NCBI GenBank assembly: GCA_012295275.1 | Contig: CM022679.1 | Span: 753,275 to 765,774 of the forward strand | DNA: 12,500 bases | DNA from: Chrysomallon squamiferum | Taxonomy: Eukaryota; Mollusca; Gastropoda; Neomphalida; Peltospiridae | Direction of reading: 5' to 3' | Shown: in pieces, positions 1 through 7,989 of the stretch | Numbering within the stretch: the first letter of the stretch is position 1 | How the letters are laid out: every line of letters starts with the position of its first letter | The notes under the pieces: model-generated | What the model saw: the letters and a program-made list of their open reading frames with translations, nothing else | The model's database searches: none | Told to the model about the DNA's origin: nothing | Translations under genes and position numbers: made by a program

Positions 1-276
1 TCTGGCACACAGAAGCTTTATCTTGTGTGTGTGTATTCATAACATTTGTTTTTGAAGAAGTCGACTCAGTCTGGCCAACACCCGCGTATCTGGTCTAACA
101 CACACAAACATTGTCAGTTTGCCAAGAACTGAACTTCGTGAACAGAAATAATTACAAAAACATAATAAAAAAACAAAAAAAAGTTAGGGTAAAAATACGT
201 GATGATGCAACTGAGCTGATTTCAGTTTAAATTTCTAACAGTAAATATTTGTTTTTTATGTTTATTTATATTTTTT

Positions 277-312
<36 letters not shown>

Positions 313-800
313 TGCTGTACGTGTGTGTTTGTGTGTATTTATGTATTTATTTATTTATTTCTGTACATTTATAATTTTTTCTCTGTTTATTAAATATTTA
401 TTTATTTTTATTATTTTATTTGTACGTTAAGTTTATTTATTTATTTTCAGTTTTTGTTTTAGATTTCCTTATTATATTTTATTTCTAAGTATAGTAATAT
501 TTGCTTTTCTTATAATTCGTATTTGTAGTAGCAGTAGTAATAGCAGTGGTTGTAGTAGTAGTAGTAGTAGTAAATTTTATTTCGAATTATTTACGCATTT
601 ACTTATTTGTGTATTATTTTTAGATAAGATATACTTCTGTCTTTTTAGCAATACTTTTTTTTTTTTTTTTTTTTTTGCATTTCATAATTTCGGTGTTTTT
701 CATTAACATATTTGGGGGGGGGACGGGAGGGAGTCACACGTTTACCTTGGCACCACCCTACAGCGACGTTTGAACCTCGACAGGAATAGTTACTTTAGTA
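1..800. repeat. AT-rich non-coding stretch with TTTA runs
   Basis: No supported gene here. Most of the interval is AT-rich simple sequence: TTTA/ATTT tetranucleotide runs at about 281-313 and 344-360 with looser copies to 450, an impure TAG/TAA trinucleotide run at 525-572, T22 at 655-676 and G9 at 714-722. The segment 50-140 has more balanced composition. On the - strand one frame is open from about 88 to the window edge, but no splice context or recognisable motif supports it. Confidence 0.8.
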
Positions 801-805
801 ATTAC

Positions 806-981
806 ACGTCTATTTTTAACACGCTGCTTTGACAGATGGAGTTTTCGTTGAGTACGTTTCCGAGGCTGGACGCCTGCCAAGTGACGAACGCGTTTTGCTC
901 GCGCACCGCCGAGATGCAGGAGAAGAAGCAAGCCACGTTTTTATGATAAATGTCCGCTTTTGGATACTGCAGCGAACACAC
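806..981 (-). CDS. Internal exon encoding part of an immunoglobulin-like domain (partial gene)
   Basis: This is a - strand exon with no start codon. Read from 981 downward it gives 58 residues beginning VCSLQYPKADIY and ending QSSVLKIDV. Visible in sequence: an acceptor just upstream (TTTTACACAG at 991-982), an in-frame TAA eight codons further upstream, a usable donor GTAATT at 805-800, and strong G/C-ending codon use in AT-rich surroundings, matching the kinase gene. Family knowledge: VACFFSC as strand B, Trp 13 residues after that Cys in AFVTWQ as strand C, and SSVLKI as strand E fit an Ig-like fold. The second core Cys should lie in the next exon, which was not identified. If the frame is not spliced at 805 it stops at 802-804. 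The gene is unknown. A secreted or surface Ig-superfamily protein is inference, and a different Cys-rich extracellular domain is possible. Confidence 0.5.
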
Positions 982-1009
982 CTGTGTAAAATGCAGTTAG
1001 TTCGCTAAT

Positions 1010-1042
1010 AGAGAGAGAGAGGGAGAGAGAGAGGGAGGGAAG
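1010..1042. repeat. Impure GA microsatellite
   Basis: AG dinucleotides interrupted by GGG and GGA. It is the only purine-on-top dinucleotide array here; the three long arrays are TC on the + strand. Confidence 0.9.
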
Positions 1043-1285
1043 AAACAAGAGGCAAAGGTCGCCGTGATGAAGTAATGTAAAGCTGCTCGATTATTTCGTG
1101 AAAAACGTTTCGTGTTTGTGGGCGAAGGGAATCTACTGGTTTGATTCGAGTTACCCTGGATTCAAGGTAGGAGAGAAAAAGTTTCTTTTTGAATTGTTTC
1201 AAGTGAGACAGAGGGGTGAGGATTTGGGGATAGAGAGCTTTAAATCATCGTAGACATATATATCCATTTTTTTATATATATATAC

Positions 1286-1290
<5 letters not shown>

Positions 1291-1357
<67 letters not shown>

Positions 1358-1383
1358 ATGTGTGTGTGTGTGTGAGTGAGTGT

Positions 1384-1424
<41 letters not shown>
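1291..1424. repeat. Compound microsatellite (TC)31 then TG-rich run
   Basis: A perfect (TC)31 array at 1291-1352 is followed after a two-base break by TG repeats at 1355-1424 with TATG and GAGTGAG interruptions. Direct tandem repetition is visible. Confidence 0.97.
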
Positions 1425-1427
<3 letters not shown>

Positions 1428-1697
1428 ACGCGTCATTTAATTAATCTCACATTAAAAGAATTAAATCCATATTTCATATTTCATCAGTTTTAACATTACG
1501 AAAACGTTCACATCAAAAATCCAGACAGTGAAAAGAAAACTGTTAGGTGACGAAAATCAATACCAGCTCACTGCTGTGAGTAACGTGTCAGGTACGACAT
1601 AGGTGTGAGTAATTATCAGTGTACGTCAGCCGTTACTGCTCATTCACAGACGAATACACAAATTAAATAAATAAATAAAAATTCTTCTTTCAGCAGT

Positions 1698-1728
<31 letters not shown>

Positions 1729-2400
1729 TGTTTTAAAGAAAAGAAAAGAAAAAAATGTCAGTATTGTGTAAATTAAATCAGTTTAAATCTGTTAAATCTA
1801 ATTAGCAGATTGTTGATAAAGGTTTATTCTCGTAAAAGAAAACAACGCTGTTTCCGTATGTTAATGTCGTCTGCGACAAAAAAATAAAACCTTTTTTTTT
1901 TTAAAATTAAAAAATCTGAGATGAAATCGGATATTACTTTACACTTTAGCAGAAAGAGATGTTTAACATTACTTTTCCATAAACAGGAGAATACAATCCA
2001 TGACTGTATACATTGTGTGTTGTAACGGGAAATAGGTAAATAACTGCACTGAGATTTGTATTTATTTATTTATTTATTGTTACTTTACATAATTTTTATT
2101 ACATATATATACATATAAATTGGGTTTCTTTTTGCCTTTTCTTTTTATTACATGTTATTACTTGTTTCGTTTTTTCTATTTTCTTTCAGTTTTTATTTAG
2201 TATGGTACTTGTTGCTGTTTATCATTTTCCCATTCTTTATATTATCTTTCTGGTCATAGTTTTTATTCGTGGACATTCCATGTTTATTTATTTATTTATT
2301 TATTTATTTATTTGTATTTTAAAGTTACTTACTAGTTAAAACGAGGCTCACATAACTGTCAGTTCAGACACGACTGTATTAGAATTGTCTTGAAAATTAA
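1425..2400. other. AT-rich interval without a supported gene
   Basis: No GC-rich island or splice-bounded open frame was seen on either strand. The interval holds T24 at 1699-1722, a GAAAA/AAAGA run near 1735-1756, TTTA runs at about 2058-2079 and 2281-2313, and a short TATATA run near 2103. Confidence 0.7.
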
Positions 2401-2480
2401 GCAGAAGTTGCCAGTACAGGGATTCGAAACCAGTACGTACGTCTTACGACAAATATCTTAACTGAGAGCAAGTAAATAGG
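2401..2480 (-). mobile_element. tRNA-derived SINE-like relic (antisense)
   Basis: On the - strand, GGTTTCGAATCCC (2431-2419) matches the RNA polymerase III B-box with one extra T. About 26 bases upstream, TTGCTCTCAGTTAAG (2471-2457) resembles a degraded A-box. The spacing is close to that of a tRNA. GTCGTAAGACG between them recalls the CGTCTTACG core of the similar element at 6558. It is too degenerate to be a functional tRNA; no clean acceptor stem forms. No target-site duplication was identified. Family assignment is inference. Confidence 0.35.
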
Positions 2481-2493
2481 TTAAGAATTTACT

Positions 2494-2547
2494 GGGGGGG
2501 GGGGGTATGAATACGTATCAAGCATATATATATATATATATATATAT
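2494..2547. repeat. G12 homopolymer and (AT)12 array
   Basis: G12 at 2494-2505 is followed 18 bases later by a perfect (AT)12 run at 2524-2547. Both are slippage-prone and likely length-variable. Confidence 0.95.
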
Positions 2548-2765
2548 CTTTTTAATATTCATTTCATAAATGTAAACTGTTACTAAATTATTTTTTTTAA
2601 TTATTATTTTTGCTGCTGGAAAATACAATCCTGCTAAAGTAACAACAACATTCTTCAAACGTTACTTTCACTAAAGTCAAACGGTAATAAATTCAACATT
2701 AGAAATATGATTTGTGCTGCTTCGGGAACTATCTAGAACGGGAAATAACATAAAGACCTCAACAA

Positions 2766-3077
2766 CTATAAACATAAACAATACAGCCAGTAAATTAGGT
2801 AGTCTTGTGTCCCAGATAGACTGGTGTTCGTTTTATAAAACTGTCTTATAGCATCAGACTTCATTATGATTCGCAGTGATAACAAGTCTCTTGTCTCAAT
2901 AGTTTTAACTCGGCTGAAATTGTCATCTTCAGCCTGCGGGAATCGAGCAGCCTTGACCTTTCTCTCTACGAGGAGTGCATTAGCTACGTGAACCGTGCAC
3001 GCGTGGAATGTACGTGCGTAATGTTTCTGAAGCGAATTCACCTTGCGGAATGTGCTCTGCGATTCCGAGTAGAAAGT
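2766..3077 (-). other. Doubtful open reading frame, possible exon
   Basis: The - strand is open for about 103 codons between stops at 3078-3080 and 2766-2768. The upstream half (about 2910-3077) is more GC-balanced than its flanks, for example the run HYARTFHACTVHVANALL. The first in-frame ATG is only at 2864-2862, so a conventional start is lacking. If coding, this would have to be an exon; a TTCCCGCAG acceptor-like string lies inside it near 2935. No domain is recognised, and chance is a fair explanation. Confidence 0.15.
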
Positions 3078-3159
3078 TCAGCGTAAGATTTTGTTGTTAG
3101 CGGTGTTAAAGCGCCGAACATACCCGAGTTGTTTCATCTCAGCTACTAAACACGTGTGT

Positions 3160-3660
3160 ACAGTTACCAGTGTACAGTTTCTCAATACAAGTGTGTTATA
3201 CCTTACTAGTATTTAAAAATGTACTGTTTACGTTACTAGTATTAAAATGTTCATATTTTACAAGTAATTAAATGTGTATTGTTTACTTTACTAGTATTTA
3301 AATGCATTATTAACGTTACAACTATTCAAATATGCATTATTTACGTTACTAGTATTTACATGCGTATTATTTACGTTACTAGTATTTAAATATGTATTAT
3401 TTACGTTACTAGTATTTAAATGCGCATTATTTACGTTACTAATACATAATGTATACTTAATAGTGTATGGTTACTGAATGTAGTGTTTGTTATAGGTACT
3501 GAAACGTTACGTAACAAGCACTTACGTTACTTGAATTTAAGCGCATATAATTACGTTACTAGTACTTAAATTTAATGAATGTATACAATTATATTTTATT
3601 GTTACTAAAAATACGTGTACATTTACGTTGCTAGTACTTAAAAATGAAGTGTTGCTGAAT
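3160..3660. repeat. 30-bp AT-rich minisatellite with degenerate flanks
   Basis: The core at 3311-3440 is a head-to-tail 30-bp unit, starting at 3311, 3341, 3371, 3401 and (partial) 3431. It is built from TTACGTTACT, AGTATTTAAA and TGCGTATTAT, and neighbouring copies differ by few bases. Shorter 28-29 bp copies precede it at about 3199, 3228, 3256 and 3283. Scattered ACGTTACTAGTAYTTAAA fragments continue to about 3640, as if the array expanded in the middle and decays outward. Confidence 0.9.
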
Positions 3661-4004
3661 GCTTGAATATTACTGCTTTTTGAAAGTGTATAGGCACATA
3701 AAATACACAATTATTATATAATTACGTGAAAAAAACACACAGTAAAGTGAATGAATTCGTGTGTAAATTTACTTTAAGAATTGTGTCTACTCACTTAAAG
3801 TGTTTGTACTGTACTTGTATATGGGTGTAATGTATTAAATACTTCTTGTTTTCCGAAATTTAAAGTTCTGCGTCTGCTGAATGTAACAAGGTTGATGTGT
3901 ACTGTTAAGTTAATTTATATACAGCACAGATGAATATCGATTTCTGATAAGCTTCTTAATAATTATTAATGATTTATTTTCCGCTGGCTTCAGTTTTAGT
4001 TAAT

Positions 4005-4007
<3 letters not shown>

Positions 4008-4088
<81 letters not shown>
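4008..4088. repeat. (TC)40 microsatellite
   Basis: A perfect TC dinucleotide array. It creates an open frame of alternating Ser-Leu (3969-4373) that is not a gene. Confidence 0.98.
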
Positions 4089-4092
<4 letters not shown>

Positions 4093-4096
4093 CTCT

Positions 4097-4930
4097 ATAT
4101 CTGTGTCTGTCCGTCACTCTGTCTTTCTCTCATACCTTTTTGCTTCTTCTATATACCGTTTCAGCCTGTGCGTTTGACAATGTGTTTCAAAGACATTGCA
4201 ACCAAGTTCAGTTTTCTTCTTTTAATTCTGCATTAATGCAGTGTCACGCAAACGTTTATTGTTGTTATTGTTGTTGTTGTCGTCGTTTTTTGGAGGGCGT
4301 CAAAGAAAAGAAAAGAACAAAAGGCGTATTTAGACTCAAGAACATTTGTTTTTTTTTAATTTTTACTACTTGACTTGATCGTCCATCAGACTCGACTCGT
4401 TGTAATTTCAGGTTGTGTTTTGTGTGTTACAAAGGACTTGGATTCTAACCCGCCAGGAGAACTGTTTGTGCACCACGCGTCAGTTTGATCCAGTTCATCA
4501 TCGCGCGGTCAGCGAGTAATTACGACATCAGAAGAAGTGAATAAAACTTTGGCTTTCCTTGAGACGCGTTTCACAATTGCATTGACGTTTAATTTTCTTC
4601 CGAGAATTCAGATTACTCTTCTGCTTTAAAGCTTTCTGTCTGGCGTTAACCGCGCGGAACAGAAAATCTACGATATTCCAGTCTCATTTTCTAGAGTCGA
4701 GGTCAGATGTAAAGGTCAAGGTCACGTTCTAAGGTGAACAGCGTAAGCCATTTGTCAAGTATTAGAAAGATAATTCGAATTCGATTTTTATTTTTTTTTT
4801 TTTATTATTATTATTATTTTTTAAACATCAAAAGCACCACCACCACCACAACAACAACAACAACAGAACACTGTCAGTAGTTTGGAGATGGAATTAATAG
4901 ACTGTCGAAAAATGGATTATTAATAACGTT
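4097..4930. other. Mixed-composition interval, no supported gene
   Basis: Composition here is more balanced than in the flanks. At 4411 a TTTCAG acceptor-like site is followed by 36 open codons ending at a TAA near 4519, but neither codon use nor motif supports an exon. T-rich and TTA runs lie at 4785-4822 and CAC/CAA triplet runs at 4836-4865. A half-site cluster inside this interval is listed separately. Confidence 0.5.
4700..4737 (+). promoter_or_regulatory. Cluster of four nuclear-receptor half-sites
   Basis: Four same-strand AGGTCA-type hexamers lie in 38 bases: AGGTCA at 4700, 4713 and 4719, and AGGTGA at 4732. Spacers are 7, 0 and 7. TCAAGGTCA at 4716-4724 is a perfect extended half-site of the kind bound as a monomer by NR5A and ERR receptors. 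Function is unproven, since AGGTCA-like hexamers can also occur as simple tandem repeats in invertebrate genomes. Confidence 0.35.
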
Positions 4931-5100
4931 TAAAATGAGAGGGGAGTGGATGAATGAAGAGGCTTAAGTGTAGGGCGAGGCAGAAGGAGATAGAGATGGA
5001 AGAGAAAGTAAAAAGGGGAAGGGCTAGGAGACTGGGTGTGATGAAGAGGGGGTCACAGACTTAGGGGGTCAGTAAGGAGACGAGAGAGTCAGAGAAAACA
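4930..5100. repeat. Polypurine-rich stretch on the + strand
   Basis: About 170 bases dominated by A and G, with runs such as AGAAGGAGATAGAGATGGAAG and AAAAAGGGGAAGGG. It may be a decayed GA array. No coding potential was seen. Confidence 0.6.
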
Positions 5101-5313
5101 GTCTGAGACAGATAAACATTCAGACATATCAACAGACACAAACAAAGAACTTTACAGCTCATTTAGTACAAAGTATTAATAATTCTTCATACTGACCGAG
5201 ACTCGGCGTAATAAGCTTACAAGTAATCAGATAATTCAGACAAAACCGTTCTCTAGTTGTGCACTACATAATGTACTTTTGTCCAAACATTCATGTTGCT
5301 GAACCTTTTTTTT

Positions 5314-5457
<144 letters not shown>

Positions 5458-5795
5458 GTCAATTCATTTCACCTGTTAAACCTCATACGTACTCAGTATG
5501 TCTGTATTTTTAATTTGTTTTTAATTTTATATGAGTGAACTAAAAGCTCACTTGTTGGATATTTGTACAACGAGTCTAAGTGGTGATAATTGCAGTTTCA
5601 CTGACATTACTCTGGACAGTAGTCTTGTGTATTTAATGATGTGATTTATTCCTGGTTTCCTGGTAATTATTACTGTTCTTTGTTTGTTTCTTTTGCAGGC
5701 TGCGTCATTGTTAGTTTCATAACTAACTGTTATTTACTGTCATTGATTGATAATCATTTCACGTTTTATATCTTAACAGAGAAATGTATTACCAT

Positions 5796-6057
5796 TCATA
5801 CTACTACTATTGCTGCTCCTACCACTATTACTACTACAACTGTTACTACTACTACTACTACTACTCTATTATTATACTACTGCCTCTGCTACAACTGCTA
5901 CTGCTACTACTATTACTGCTACTACTTCTACTGCTCGTATTGCTACTATCATAACAACAACTACTACTACTACTATCACAACAACTATTGTATCATTGCT
6001 ATCATTACTACAACTACTATTGACTGCTACTACTGCCAATACCATTACTACAACAAC
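5796..6057. repeat. Impure CTA/ACT trinucleotide array
   Basis: About 260 bases of CTA, ACT and ACA triplets with frequent point changes, including TGC, TAT and CAA interruptions. Because the period is three it leaves several long open frames on both strands (Thr, Tyr, Leu or Val rich). These follow from the repeat and are not genes. Confidence 0.93.
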
Positions 6058-6059
6058 CT

Positions 6060-6557
6060 CTACAAGAACGACCACCGTGCAGTAACGAGGCTATCACTGC
6101 TACTTGTAGCAATATTTTATTTGACAAAATAGATTCATCTGCATTTAAAATCAGAGAGCAGATTATTTCTCTGAGTTATAATTCAGCTAAAAGAAATTTC
6201 TTATCTTCAGAAACCCTGCATCTCCTCTCCTAGACTCGCGTCTGTTGTGTGTTTACTGATTTCAGTCTGATTAAACTTCTCTTCAGTTTGTTCCACCGTG
6301 TTTAGCTGGGCCTGATATAAACCTGGAATAACAACAAGCTTTTAACTGTGAGTGAAAATAGCATCCGGGAACATCCAAAACCGGACCATTAGCGAGAGAA
6401 CAGGAAAACAAAACAAACGTATTGTTTCTGAAAACTCTATTTGCGTCTCTGCATTCTTTTCTCTCTATATTTATGCGATGTTTTTTTGTTTACAGATGAA
6501 GAATTTTTCTTAGTTACGTTAGACAATACATGTTGTGTACTATTGATTACAGGAAGT
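6060..6557. other. Interval without a supported gene
   Basis: Balanced to AT-rich sequence. Short acceptor-like strings (TTTCAG near 6266, CTTCAG near 6287) are followed by at most about 15 open codons. A good donor-like string, GAAGTAAGAA, lies near 6554. Nothing links them into an exon. Confidence 0.5.
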
Positions 6558-6640
6558 AAGAATTAGCCGAGTGGTTAGAAACTCGTCTTACGCGTACTCA
6601 ATCTTCTACTATGATGTTTTGTACATGCGGGCTCAGTTAT
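6558..6640 (+). mobile_element. SINE-like relic, tRNA-derived left half
   Basis: TTAGCCGAGTGGTTAGAAA at 6563-6581 matches the D-arm and A-box of serine/leucine-type tRNAs, as used in many tRNA-derived SINEs. CTCGTCTTACGCG follows where the anticodon arm would be. No B-box is recognisable downstream, so this is a truncated or decayed copy and not a tRNA gene. Confidence 0.35.
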
Positions 6641-6717
6641 TTTCAGATATAAGCAATGTTTACTATTGATTTATTAAATTTTGTCTTATCTAATTTTCTG
6701 TCTAGGGGAAGGTATAT

Positions 6718-6723
6718 TATAAA
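6718..6723 (+). promoter_or_regulatory. Possible TATA box
   Basis: TATAAA within GGTATATTATAAAGG, about 170 bases before the CpG-rich island. It could serve a kinase transcript starting near 6750. AT-rich DNA produces such strings by chance, so support is weak. Confidence 0.2.
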
Positions 6724-6884
6724 GGATCTATTTCTGCTAAGTGACAAGTATGACTAAAATATATCAGAGCTGTGGTGTGTCACGTGACTGTACGACCGAC
6801 ATTCGATGAACAGGAAAAAAAATTGTTTAGATACATGCAAAAAGAAAAAAAATTAACCTTGTTTTATAAACCAGACTTGGAGTA

Positions 6885-7320
6885 CTGGCTGTAACGGGAA
6901 ACAGTGATACAGGCGCACCGCGGCTCTTCATCCAGCAAGACGAGTTAAACTGCAGTCGGGTCAGGAAGAGAAGTAATTTCGACAAATTGCCCGAGATCTG
7001 CGGAGAGAGAAATCTCGCTACATCTTCCCGCTGACTTTGATGTTTAAATCAGGAGTCGTCTTCGCTGTAAATAATCAATCGCTTTGGCGAGCCGCGCCGT
7101 TTCCACAACACAAACAAAACGAGCGAGCGTGACGGGCGAGGTAATTGGCGTGATCCGTGATCACGGCTTCAAAAAGAGCGAAAGGAAATTACGGGCATAA
7201 AAACTGACTGCAGTAATTTGTCGAGGAGGGAAAACTTTAGTGTACAAGGGCGGGTCCGAGCTGTTTCATAGAGGGGAGCGGACAGAGGTGTACTGGGGCA
7301 GAGAGCAGGGGATCCATTCT
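6885..7320 (+). promoter_or_regulatory. CpG-rich island, likely kinase promoter or 5' UTR exon
   Basis: This island is CpG- and GC-rich against AT-rich flanks and lies 0.6-1.1 kb before the kinase start. It contains a donor-like GCGAG|GTAATT at 7140/7141 that could pair with the acceptor at 7909, a CATAAAA string near 7196, a GGGCGG GC-box at 7248-7253 and a 12-bp palindrome at 7155-7166. A + frame is open for about 55 codons ending at a TGA near 7032, and a - frame behind TCTCTCCGCAG near 7002 is also open; neither has a start or recognisable domain. A transcript start and 5' UTR exon for the kinase is the simplest reading, but it is inferred from position. Confidence 0.4.
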
Positions 7321-7729
7321 GTAGAATTAATCATCACCCGTTCGTGAATAAATGTACATCAAAATGAGAATAAATAAATTTAGACGATATGTTTAAGAGC
7401 AAACCGCGACCGGTCACATTTGTCTTTTTTCACAAACCACTGCATTATCTGTCCTGGACTGCACCAGTAGTTCCAAATTTTAACTACTTAACTTGTGTAC
7501 ACTTCCAGTGGTTATAGAAACCACACTTTGTTAATGATGAAGTATGAAAAGAACAGGAGAATGACAAATGCTATGTTTTGTACTCGAATCTTGACTGACA
7601 CTTGACAAAATTTCTCCAGTGATTTAATAGTTCTTCCATGTTTTATTTCAGATTCTGCTCACAGACTTGTCAATCCAGCAGTGTTGTCCATAATAAAGTT
7701 ATTTATTTATTTATTTTGACTGACAGTAA
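7321..7729. other. AT-rich stretch, probable 5' UTR intron
   Basis: No open frame of note. Contains a TTTA run at about 7699-7717. Its position between the CpG-rich island and the splice acceptor at 7909 suggests intronic sequence. Confidence 0.4.
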
Positions 7730-7760
7730 ATTCTGACAATAACAAATAACTCAAATGATT
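7730..7760 (+). repeat. Dispersed direct repeat, copy A
   Basis: The first 20 bases, ATTCTGACAATAACAAATAA, are identical to 9568-9587. A near-identical TCAAATGA block follows in both copies. The pair brackets the kinase gene. Confidence 0.75.
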
Positions 7761-7874
7761 TTTTTTTTCTTCTTTAAACTGAAGCAGGAATCTGTGTCAG
7801 ATTTATCAAATGGGTAAAAAGCAACAAACAGTGAAAAAAATGATCTTCTAGTGATGTCGTTAAATGAAAGAGGT

Positions 7875-7909
7875 TTTTAACTTTTAACTTTTAACTTTTT
7901 CATTTCCAG
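7875..7909 (+). promoter_or_regulatory. 3' splice site with triple branch-point-like heptamer
   Basis: Three perfect tandem copies of TTTTAAC (7875-7881, 7882-7888, 7889-7895) each resemble a branch-point sequence, with the candidate branch A 30, 23 and 16 bases before the exon. They run into TTTTTCATTTCCAG, with the AG at 7908-7909. An in-frame TAG at 7923 means no coding sequence can enter from an upstream exon in the kinase frame, so the upstream exon is untranslated. Confidence 0.7.
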
Positions 7910-7913
7910 ATCC

Positions 7914-7925
7914 ATGGTCGTCTAG
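7914..7925 (+). CDS. Upstream ORF 1, three codons
   Basis: ATG GTC GTC TAG encodes Met-Val-Val. It lies in the predicted 5' UTR between the acceptor at 7909 and the kinase ATG, in the kinase frame. Its TAG also closes the kinase frame upstream. It would be translated only if the predicted exon is used. Confidence 0.3.
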   Translation: MVV

Positions 7926-7929
7926 GTGA

Positions 7930-7989
7930 ATGAAAGTGAGTGGTTGCCTAGCGACCAGATGGAAACCGTCAGCGATTGGCCCAAAATGA
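7930..7989 (+). CDS. Upstream ORF 2, 19 codons, overlaps the kinase start
   Basis: The ATG at 7930 opens a 19-codon frame (MKVSGCLATRWKP...) ending at the TGA at 7987. It is out of frame with the kinase and overlaps both the ATG at 7959 and the one at 7986. Context is GTGAATGA, with G at -3 and A at +4. Overlapping upstream ORFs usually lower translation of the main frame; that role here is inference. Confidence 0.3.
   Translation: MKVSGCLATRWKPSAIGPK

Noticed and set aside
1005-1202. Minus-strand 65-codon open frame beside the Ig-like exon
   Set aside because: It runs through the GA microsatellite, lacks coding-type codon bias, and a stop separates it from the Ig-like frame. Intronic sequence is likelier.
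5641-6132. Thr/Tyr/Val-rich open frames on both strands
   Set aside because: They result from a period-three CTA array, which stays open in several frames at once.
6890-7032. Open + frame of about 55 codons in the CpG-rich island as a protein-coding exon
   Set aside because: The opposite strand is equally open, codon bias is weak, and no domain or start codon is visible. A 5' UTR or promoter fits better.
7926-7958. Extending the kinase to the GTG at 7926
   Set aside because: A GTG start is not expected in animal nuclear genes, and the codon directly follows an in-frame TAG. The first ATG in frame is at 7959.
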